Shown here piece by piece: positions 1 to 4,898 of a stretch of 6,887 nucleotides of DNA. Numbering within the stretch: position 1 is the first letter of the stretch; each line of letters opens with the position of its first letter. The DNA is taken from positions 1 through 6,887 of the forward strand of contig JAQSYR010000113.1 of the NCBI GenBank assembly GCA_029256035.1. Reading direction: 5' to 3'. The notes under the pieces are model-generated. The model saw only the letters and a list, made by a program, of their open reading frames with translations, was not told the DNA's origin and ran no database searches. The translations under genes and the position numbers were made by a program. This DNA comes from Anaerocolumna sp. (GTDB lineage Bacteria; Bacillota; Clostridia; Lachnospirales; Lachnospiraceae).

Positions 1-225
1 GCTGCACAGGGTATTACCATTATGATGGATAAAAAAGTTGATATGTTTAAGTCCAAGAATTTAGCAGTAATTGCTGTTATATTAATTATCGGTCTGGGTG
101 GAAGCTTTGGATTTGCTAATGGTATGATATCTATGTTTGGAATGCAGTTCCCTGCAATTGCAACTGCTGCAGTGGTAGGTATTATATTAAACTTAGTACT
201 TTCTATTGGAGAAAAGAGCGAATAA
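1..225 (+). CDS. uraA: uracil/xanthine permease (NCS2, UraA/PyrP type), C-terminal fragment
   Basis: This is the last 74 residues of a membrane transporter whose start lies outside the window; the frame is open from base 1. It reads into two hydrophobic stretches, LAVIAVILIIGLGG and FPAIATAAVVGIILNLVLSI, and ends in a short charged tail (GEKSE). Order and wording match the end of NCS2 nucleobase:cation symporters of the uracil permease branch, where a final G-I-x-L-N-L helix is typical. By family it would import uracil (or xanthine) with protons across the cytoplasmic membrane. It converges on a purine permease gene and the two share a terminator. Substrate cannot be fixed from this fragment, because the transport core is missing. 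Confidence 0.72.
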   Translation, partial: AAQGITIMMDKKVDMFKSKNLAVIAVILIIGLGGSFGFANGMISMFGMQFPAIATAAVVGIILNLVLSIGEKSE

Positions 226-242
226 AAAACATACTTTCATTC

Positions 243-311
243 AATAAAAACGGGAGATTTTACTTTCTTAAATGAATTTATCTTTAAGAAAGTAAAATCT
301 CCTGTTTTATT
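243..311. terminator. bidirectional intrinsic terminator between convergent permease genes
   Basis: Positions 243-272 and 283-311 form an almost perfect inverted repeat of about 29 bp around a 10-nt loop (273-282). The only flaws are one G-T wobble and one extra A in the left arm. The arms begin with AATAAAAA and end with TTTTATT, so each strand has an A-rich leader and a U-rich tail. It lies 17 bp after the uracil permease stop and 22 bp from the purine permease stop, serving both convergent transcripts. The stem is unusually long for a simple terminator. Confidence 0.85.
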
Positions 312-333
312 GTTACAAAAAAGCAAATATACA

Positions 334-1698
334 TCAAATAAATGCCATAATTACAAAGTTAAGAATAAACAATGCCGTTGCTACCCAAATTACTGGGTTT
401 AGCTCTTTTGTTTTACCAAGTGCAACTTTAATAATTAAATAAAAAATAAAACCAGTTGCAATACCATAAGATATGCTATAAGAGAATGCCATAAAAATTG
501 CCGCAAAAAATGCTGGAATTCCATCTTCTAACTGACTCCAGTTAATTTCTTTAAAAGATGCTAACATCATAATACCAACTGCAATTAATGCAGGAGCTGT
601 AGCCTGTGTTGGTACAATTCCAACCAACGGAGCAAGAAATGCACTGATTACAAATAAACCAGCAGTAACAACAGAGGTTAAACCTGTGCGTCCACCTACC
701 TCGATACCAGCTGCACTTTCAACATAGGTTGTAGTATTAGAAGTTCCAACCAATGCACCTACAGAAGTAGCAATAGAATCTGCAAACAGCGCTTTATCCA
801 TCTTAGATTTAAAGCCTGAGCCTTCTTCCAGTGCTTTTTCATCTTCCACATCAAAAATTCCAGATCTTCTACCCGTTCCAATAAAGGTTCCTATGGTATC
901 AAAGGTATCGGATAAACTAAATGCGAAAATAGTCATCAAAACAACAGGAATTCTTTCAGGATCATGAAACAAAGAAGCAAATCCTTCTTTACCAAAGATG
1001 GCAAATAAAGTTATTTTCAACTCCTCAACCGAAGTTCCAAGTCCTGAGGTAGTACTAATTGCTGATAAATCCGTAACTCCAAGAGGAATTCCAATCAAGG
1101 TTGTGCCAATAATACCAATAATAATGGAACCTTTCACTTTTCTTACTAAAAGTATAAATGTTAATACAATTCCAATTATAGATAAAATAATTTTATTATT
1201 GTTAAAATCTGTCAGGGTAGGTATATTGCCTGGAAAGCTAATAATTCCAACATTAAGAATCCCAATATAAGCAATAAAAATTCCGATTCCTCCGCTAATT
1301 GCATGTTGTAAACTTTCTGGTATAGCCTTAATAATTAACTTTCTTACCTTTGTAACGGTAATAATAACATTAATAATACCGCAAATAAATACCATGGATA
1401 ATGCTTCCTTCCAGGAAAATCCCAGTCCAAAGCATACGGTGTAAGTAAAGAATGCATTTAATCCCATTCCAGGCGCCTGCGCATATGGTACGTTAGCAAT
1501 TAACCCCATCACCAAGGTTCCAATAACAGCAGATATTATAGTGGCTAAAAATACAGCTCCATATGGCATTCCCGTCTGAGATAGAATATCCGGATTCACA
1601 AAAATAATATAGGCCATAGCAAAAAATGTTGTTATTCCTGCTACCACTTCCGTTGAGACTGTAGTTCCATGCTCCTTCAGCTTAAAAAACTTGTCCAT
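334..1698 (-). CDS. NCS2 purine permease, AzgA/PbuG/PbuO type (hypoxanthine/guanine/adenine uptake)
   Basis: A 454-residue polytopic membrane protein, full length for the AzgA-like branch of NCS2 transporters, which import hypoxanthine, guanine or adenine with protons. Family motifs are intact: the N-terminal GITTFFAMAYIIFVNP (21-36), APGMGLNAFF (75-84), the substrate-site segment SDTFDTIGTFIGTG (263-276), and TTTYVESAAGIEVGGRTGL (322-340). Hydrophobic segments alternate along the whole length. The ATG is preceded by AAAGGAG about 8 nt upstream, so the start is secure. I see no purine riboswitch before it: only 59 bp separate it from the truncated spoIIID copy, and that gap holds a weak GGTAAA/TTTACC hairpin (1743-1758) and no clear promoter. 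PbuG- and PbuO-like specificities cannot be told apart here. Confidence 0.93.
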   Translation of the reverse strand: MDKFFKLKEHGTTVSTEVVAGITTFFAMAYIIFVNPDILSQTGMPYGAVFLATIISAVIGTLVMGLIANVPYAQAPGMGLNAFFTYTVCFGLGFSWKEALSMVFICGIINVIITVTKVRKLIIKAIPESLQHAISGGIGIFIAYIGILNVGIISFPGNIPTLTDFNNNKIILSIIGIVLTFILLVRKVKGSIIIGIIGTTLIGIPLGVTDLSAISTTSGLGTSVEELKITLFAIFGKEGFASLFHDPERIPVVLMTIFAFSLSDTFDTIGTFIGTGRRSGIFDVEDEKALEEGSGFKSKMDKALFADSIATSVGALVGTSNTTTYVESAAGIEVGGRTGLTSVVTAGLFVISAFLAPLVGIVPTQATAPALIAVGIMMLASFKEINWSQLEDGIPAFFAAIFMAFSYSISYGIATGFIFYLIIKVALGKTKELNPVIWVATALFILNFVIMAFI

Positions 1699-1757
1699 TT
1701 TAAATCTCCTTTGCTCATTTATTCACAATTATTTTACTGGTAAACTTTTTTACCGTT

Positions 1758-1889
1758 CTATCTTGTTACATCCGTATGTACGGTTGATTTCGAAATACCA
1801 AACTGTTTCGCTGTCTGCCTCACCGTTGCATTATTATCAATTATGTAGTTGGCTATTTCTACTGCCCTTTCTTCTATATAGCCTTTCAA
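1758..1889 (-). pseudogene. truncated SpoIIID paralogue, HTH half only (43 aa)
   Basis: Starting at a TTG with AGGGGG 8 nt upstream, this frame encodes 43 residues that align without gaps to the start of the intact SpoIIID next door. About 25 of 43 positions are identical by my hand alignment. It keeps the helix-turn-helix and its hallmark GISKSTVH (residues 31-38), then stops at TAG after HTDVTR. The second half of SpoIIID (the region after RLPxIN and the basic C-terminal DNA-contacting segment) is absent, and no frame downstream restores it. Upstream on the minus strand, CATACAAT (1928-1921) matches the -10 of sigma-E promoters, but no matching -35 is seen. The intact start signals and undecayed codons allow either a recent truncation or a retained mini-regulator. 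Confidence 0.72.
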
Positions 1890-1940
1890 AAGGATATCCC
1901 CCTATTATACTTGTTTTTATATTGTATGCAGAAGGAGTTT

Positions 1941-1988
1941 AAAAAAAGACTGCTGCAATATAAATATCTCAATTAATTTGCAACAGTC
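1941..1988 (-). terminator. intrinsic terminator downstream of spoIIID
   Basis: Read on the minus strand, GACTGTTGCAA (1988-1978) pairs with TTGCAGCAGTC (1958-1948), an 11-bp stem with one G-T pair and a 19-nt AT-rich loop. It is followed directly by seven Ts (1947-1941). It sits about 50 bp past the spoIIID stop and separates it from the truncated copy, so that copy would need its own promoter or readthrough. Confidence 0.85.
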
Positions 1989-2038
1989 AGCTTATATTTA
2001 TCATTATTTCTAAGATTTTAATAAATATTCTTTTTTTC

Positions 2039-2287
2039 TTATTGTGACCTGAATTTTTTCCTGGTAGCAAGTCCTCCTCTAATATGGCGTTCTGATTTGT
2101 TCAGCATAAGTATTTCACTTACCGCATGGTATAAGCTCAAGTTAATAATAGGTAGCCTGTCCTGTAGATCCTTATGTACCGTTGATTTACTTATCCCATA
2201 TTTTGAGGCTGTTTCTCTTACTGTTGCCTTTTTCGCTATTGTATAATTCGCAAGTTCTAATATCCTTTCCTCCATATATTGCTGCAT
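2039..2287 (-). CDS. spoIIID: stage III sporulation transcriptional regulator SpoIIID
   Basis: An 82-residue DNA-binding protein matching SpoIIID, which in the sporulating mother cell activates and represses sigma-E genes and helps switch to sigma-K. Seen in the sequence: an N-terminal helix (YMEERILELANY), a helix-turn-helix with TVRETASKYGISKSTVHKDL (residues 22-41), the RLPIIN linker, and the basic C-terminal RHIRGG segment that contacts DNA in SpoIIID. I chose ATG 2287 because GGGGG lies 7 nt before it; an in-frame ATG at 2305 would add six residues but has no ribosome site and falls almost on the predicted transcription start. A terminator follows it, and a truncated paralogue lies just downstream. 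Presence of the gene marks the organism as a spore former. Confidence 0.95.
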   Translation of the reverse strand: MQQYMEERILELANYTIAKKATVRETASKYGISKSTVHKDLQDRLPIINLSLYHAVSEILMLNKSERHIRGGLATRKKFRSQ

Positions 2288-2314
2288 CACGGTGCCCCCA
2301 AGCATGTTTTTTCT

Positions 2315-2343
2315 AATATATGCTTGTTTGTCCTAACCTATGA
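2315..2343 (-). promoter_or_regulatory. candidate sigma-E promoter of spoIIID
   Basis: On the minus strand TCATAGG (2343-2337) and CATATATT (2322-2315) are separated by exactly 14 nt. This fits the sigma-E layout of an ATA-centred -35 and a CATACAAT-like -10. In Bacillus subtilis spoIIID is transcribed by sigma-E, so site and gene agree. The start would fall near 2307, leaving a leader of about 20 nt before ATG 2287. The match is partial (the -10 differs at two positions), so this is a prediction. Confidence 0.5.
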
Positions 2344-2347
2344 CTTA

Positions 2348-2821
2348 TTAATATCCTTCAATTCTTCTAGTTCTACGTAATTCATTTCTTTTCAGTGCAC
2401 CCTGCCATTCTGCTCGTTCAGACTCGTTATCTAACAGCAGTCTTGGAACCTTAACCGGTTTACCCTCATCACCTAAAGCTACGAATACAAGATATGCTCG
2501 GTTAATTGGCTTTCTGATACCCTTTAAGTCTTCCACATAGGTGTCAATCCTGACTTCCATAGAAGTATTTCCAACATAGGTCAAACGCCCCACTAATACC
2601 AGTGTATCGTTTAAAAATGCGCCTTCTTTAAATTGAAGATTATCAATGGCTGCTGTAATGACATTGCATTCACAGTGTCTCCTTGCAACTATTCCACCTA
2701 CAATATCTATCCACTCTACAAGTTTCCCTCCAAATAATCTACCCATTCCATTAATGTGATCTGGCATAAGAAGTTGTACTTGTTCCGTTCTAGAGTCTTC
2801 CACTCGTTTTTCAGCCTTCAA
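2348..2821 (-). CDS. hotdog-fold acyl-CoA thioesterase (YkhA/YciA-like)
   Basis: A 157-residue cytoplasmic enzyme of the hotdog ACOT family, which hydrolyses acyl-CoA thioesters to free acid and CoA. The diagnostic segment MPDHINGMGRLFGGKLVEWI (residues 19-38) runs into the central hotdog helix. Conserved strands follow (ITAAIDNLQFKEGA; LTYVGNTSMEVRI; NRAYLVFVALGDEGKPVKVP). Length is normal for single-domain bacterial members. The start is TTG, supported by a perfect AGGAGG 7 nt upstream; no in-frame ATG fits better. It begins 43 bp after apbE on the same strand and may be cotranscribed with it. The natural substrate (short-, medium- or branched-chain acyl-CoA) cannot be read from the sequence. 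Confidence 0.9.
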   Translation of the reverse strand: MKAEKRVEDSRTEQVQLLMPDHINGMGRLFGGKLVEWIDIVGGIVARRHCECNVITAAIDNLQFKEGAFLNDTLVLVGRLTYVGNTSMEVRIDTYVEDLKGIRKPINRAYLVFVALGDEGKPVKVPRLLLDNESERAEWQGALKRNELRRTRRIEGY

Positions 2822-2864
2822 GGTCCTGCCTCCTAATTACTAATTTTCCCACATAGTCATACCT

Positions 2865-3971
2865 TTAAGGTTCAACTTCCGTTACTTTTATAGCATCAAA
2901 AAATCCATCGGAATAATGCATTTCATAATCATCCGTTATGAATATAGCATGTACGCCTTTTAAGCTATTTATTAAATCCATACCTTCTTCCAAGCCTAAT
3001 GCAAAACAACTTGTACTTAATCCATCTCCGTCAACAGATTTTTCTGAAATAATAGATACGGATACTAAATTATTCTCGTAGGAATAACCAGTTTCAGGAT
3101 TCAGAATATGATGGTATAACTTGTCATTTTCCATAAAATATCGCTCATAAATTCCAGAGGAAACAACTGAAAGATCATTTATCTCCATGGTTGCCACAAT
3201 TTCATTTCGGTCTGCAAATGGTTTTTGAATGCCTACTTTAAATGCCTGACCTGAAGGTTTCTCCCCTACACAAAGTACATTGCCGCCAAGATTTATCATG
3301 GCGCTCTTTACACCCTGTGCTATAATGTATTCTTTCACCCGATCCGCAATATATCCTTTTGCAATAGCGCCAAGATCAATAGCCATTCCTTCTTCTTTAA
3401 AAGTAACTGTGTTACCTTCTATCACCATATTTTCATAGCCAACTTTTTTTACTGCATTTTCTATATCTGTTTTGGTTGGAACAAGGGGTGTCAAAGAGGT
3501 AAAGTCCCACAAAGAAGAAACTGGAGCTATGGTAATATCAAATTTACCCTTTGAAATATTACTGTAATATAAGCCGCTGGTTAAGAGTGATGCCAATTCA
3601 TCTGATACAATATAACTATTCTCACTTCCAGGCGCTTTAGGAAGAGTTCCATGATTTAGTTTATAGAGTTCACTATTCTCAAGAGTTCTGCTATAAATGT
3701 CTTCATATTTGCTAATCACATCAAGTGCCCCATCTATAATTGACTGATCAGTTGAATCATATAATGTAATGGTTACCACTGTATTTAATAAGAAAGAACT
3801 TTGAGTTAGTGGTTCTGAAACACTACCATCCTTGTTTGCAGTACTTTCATTACTACTGGTATTATTAGTATTATCATCACCAGCAGGTGCACACCCTGAT
3901 AACAATGTAATAGCTTGAACAGCAACAAATGCTAAAACTCCAAGTCTTTTAACTCTACTTCTTTTTTTCAT
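2865..3971 (-). CDS. apbE: FAD:protein FMN transferase, lipoprotein (ApbE)
   Basis: A 368-residue lipoprotein flavin transferase that uses FAD to attach FMN covalently through phosphoester bonds to Thr/Ser in extracytoplasmic flavoproteins. The signal peptide has a KKRSRVKR start, a hydrophobic core and lipobox LSGC with Cys27, followed by an Asn/Ser-rich tether (28-58). Family motifs are complete: IDLGAIAKGYIAD (198-210), INLGGN (226-231), SSGIYERYF (271-279), HHILNPETG (287-295), and DGLST (316-320), whose Asp and Thr correspond to metal-binding positions. Length and motif order are normal, so it is probably active outside the membrane. It is divergent from an FMN-binding protein with an SGAT acceptor site (Thr codon 5608-5610), its likely substrate. 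It has its own strong promoter; weak GGTTAGGT sequence serves as the ribosome site. Confidence 0.95.
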   Translation of the reverse strand: MKKRSRVKRLGVLAFVAVQAITLLSGCAPAGDDNTNNTSSNESTANKDGSVSEPLTQSSFLLNTVVTITLYDSTDQSIIDGALDVISKYEDIYSRTLENSELYKLNHGTLPKAPGSENSYIVSDELASLLTSGLYYSNISKGKFDITIAPVSSLWDFTSLTPLVPTKTDIENAVKKVGYENMVIEGNTVTFKEEGMAIDLGAIAKGYIADRVKEYIIAQGVKSAMINLGGNVLCVGEKPSGQAFKVGIQKPFADRNEIVATMEINDLSVVSSGIYERYFMENDKLYHHILNPETGYSYENNLVSVSIISEKSVDGDGLSTSCFALGLEEGMDLINSLKGVHAIFITDDYEMHYSDGFFDAIKVTEVEP

Positions 3972-4003
3972 AAGTCTACCTAACCTTCTATTTTATAAGT
4001 GAT

Positions 4004-4032
4004 ATTTTAATGAAACAATTTGTAACTGTCAA
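4004..4032 (-). promoter_or_regulatory. housekeeping sigma-A promoter of apbE
   Basis: On the minus strand TTGACA (4032-4027) is followed after exactly 17 nt by TAAAAT (4009-4004). The -35 is perfect and the -10 differs from consensus at one base. The transcript would start near 3997, about 26 nt before the apbE ATG. It probably also serves the thioesterase gene, since no terminator is visible in the 43-bp gap. Confidence 0.75.
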
Positions 4033-4138
4033 GGAAGTATTATAGTAAAGGGCATATTGGATTTATGGATTCATGCATATTTTTCACAATAATAATAAGA
4101 ATATGAAACATTTTTGTTAAAACAATATCATAATTCGA

Positions 4139-4153
4139 AGTAAAGTCTTTACT
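4139..4153. promoter_or_regulatory. 15-bp palindrome, candidate operator
   Basis: AGTAAAG-T-CTTTACT is a perfect 7-bp inverted repeat around one central base. It covers the -35 of the candidate promoter for the FMN-binding protein (4148-4153), where a repressor or activator would act. I do not recognise it as the site of a named regulator. In AT-rich intergenic DNA a chance palindrome is possible. Confidence 0.4.
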
Positions 4154-4176
4154 ACTCTATAAAAGTATGGTAAAAT
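4148..4176 (+). promoter_or_regulatory. candidate promoter of the FMN-binding protein gene, extended -10
   Basis: TTTACT (4148-4153), a 17-nt spacer and TAAAAT (4171-4176), preceded by TGG that makes an extended -10 (TGnTAAAAT). Transcription would start near 4183 and give a leader of about 210 nt before ATG 4395. The -35 matches consensus at four of six positions, so the extended -10 carries most of the support. Confidence 0.5.
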
Positions 4177-4182
4177 ATTATA

Positions 4183-4388
4183 GTTGGTTCCCATGAAAAT
4201 GTATATTATTATGCTCTTGTAATAACAATTCTACATAATAGTAACTTATTGTTATTTCAGTAACAATGCCCCGTTATATGTATAACAAAATCCAATGGAA
4301 TTGCTTTTCTAATCACATATAACGCATAAGAACCTAAAATCTGTGAAACAGATAAATATTTAATAGCCTGAGAAGAGGCAGATAGGAG
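4183..4388 (+). other. long 5' leader of the FMN-binding protein gene with several inverted repeats
   Basis: No gene is seen between the divergent starts at 3971 and 4395. The leader part contains four inverted repeats in series. AATAACAAT/ATTGTTATT spans 4221-4229 and 4248-4256. A perfect 10-bp pair CGTTATATGT/ACATATAACG spans 4272-4281 and 4315-4324. ATCTGT-GAA-ACAGAT is at 4339-4353, and GCCT/AGGC at 4366-4369 and 4376-4379, just before the AGGAG ribosome site (4384-4388). None is followed by a U-run, so these are not terminators. I could not match the arrangement to a known riboswitch. Being AT-rich, some of the repeats may be chance. Confidence 0.35.
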
Positions 4389-4394
4389 TGGATT

Positions 4395-4898
4395 ATGAAA
4401 AAAGAAAAGAAACCAAATGGTCTGATTGGTTTAATTGTTGTAACTGTCTTAGCTTTCGCAGTAATTCTTGGAACACAAATGTTAAGCAAAGACAATTCAG
4501 CAAGTGAAGCTGCTAACAATGCAGGTGAAGTAATTGATATTACAGGATATCAGGACAATGCAGGGGATATTAAGATTAGTTCTGCAAAAGAACACTTAGC
4601 AGAAGATGGTAGCGTTGACGGCTACATAGTAACAGTTGCAACAAAAGGTTTTATGGGTGAGATTTTAATGGATGTAGTTTTAGATAAGACAGGCGAAAAT
4701 ATTACATCCCTTTCTATAGTTGAACAAAATGAAACACCTAATTTAGGTGGAAAAATTGTTGAAGATGCTTTCTTAAGTCAGTTCAGTAATGTTGCTTTAC
4801 CAGTTTATTTACCTGGAATGGCAGTTGAATCTTCAGAAACTGCTGAAACTGAAGCAGCTGAAACTGAAGCAGCTTGGTGGAAAAATTACAGAAGTTAA
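4395..4898 (+). CDS. 5' part of the FMN-binding protein: anchor and RnfG-like domain
   Basis: This readable frame gives 167 residues. A basic start (MKKEKK) and one hydrophobic helix (about 9-28) act as an uncleaved signal anchor; no lipobox Cys is present. Residues about 50-140 match the RnfG/NqrC-type FMN-binding fold: a glycine-containing core (ATKGFMGEILMDVVLD, 82-97), the family hallmark ETPNLGGKI (113-121), and AFLSQFSNVALPVYLPG. The domain stops before the usual D-x-[ST]-G-A-T segment, which is supplied only by the other frame near 5600. A linker of ETEAA units follows, and then seven out-of-frame residues (WWKNYRS) before TAA. If translated alone it would yield a secreted half-domain without the flavin attachment site. 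Confidence 0.7.
   Translation: MKKEKKPNGLIGLIVVTVLAFAVILGTQMLSKDNSASEAANNAGEVIDITGYQDNAGDIKISSAKEHLAEDGSVDGYIVTVATKGFMGEILMDVVLDKTGENITSLSIVEQNETPNLGGKIVEDAFLSQFSNVALPVYLPGMAVESSETAETEAAETEAAWWKNYRS
4845..4874 (+). repeat. 15-bp tandem repeat (ETEAA x2) in the first linker
   Basis: The unit GAAACTGAAGCAGCT occurs twice without mismatch (4845-4859 and 4860-4874), preceded by a partial copy encoding ETA. It encodes an acidic flexible linker and ends exactly at the base where the reading frame breaks. Confidence 0.9.

Noticed and set aside
998..1270. Open frame on the plus strand inside the purine permease
   Set aside because: It is antisense to a well-supported permease, has no ribosome site and encodes a composition expected of a reversed membrane protein.
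1699..1757. Purine riboswitch before the purine permease
   Set aside because: The 59-bp gap lacks the conserved purine-aptamer core and is too short for the aptamer plus expression platform.
1904..1909. TATAAT (minus strand) as a promoter for the truncated spoIIID
   Set aside because: Transcription would begin at or inside the AGGGGG ribosome site, leaving the message without it.
1691..1942. Plus-strand open frame opposite the truncated spoIIID
   Set aside because: The minus strand of the same DNA encodes recognisable SpoIIID sequence with a ribosome site; the plus-strand product has no recognisable features.
2288..2305. Upstream in-frame ATG (2305) as the spoIIID start
   Set aside because: GGGGG is placed for ATG 2287, and the predicted transcription start leaves no leader for 2305.
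4114..4125. TTGTTAAAACAA as a Rex (NADH-sensing) operator
   Set aside because: The half-sites are only 2 bp apart; Rex sites are 18-bp elements with a wider spacer. A chance AT-rich palindrome is more likely.
4789..4875. Separate start at ATG 4789 for the second half of the FMN-binding protein
   Set aside because: No ribosome site precedes it, and the first ~29 residues (MLLYQFIYLEW..., then Lys/Leu repeats) are the out-of-frame reading of the first domain and linker.
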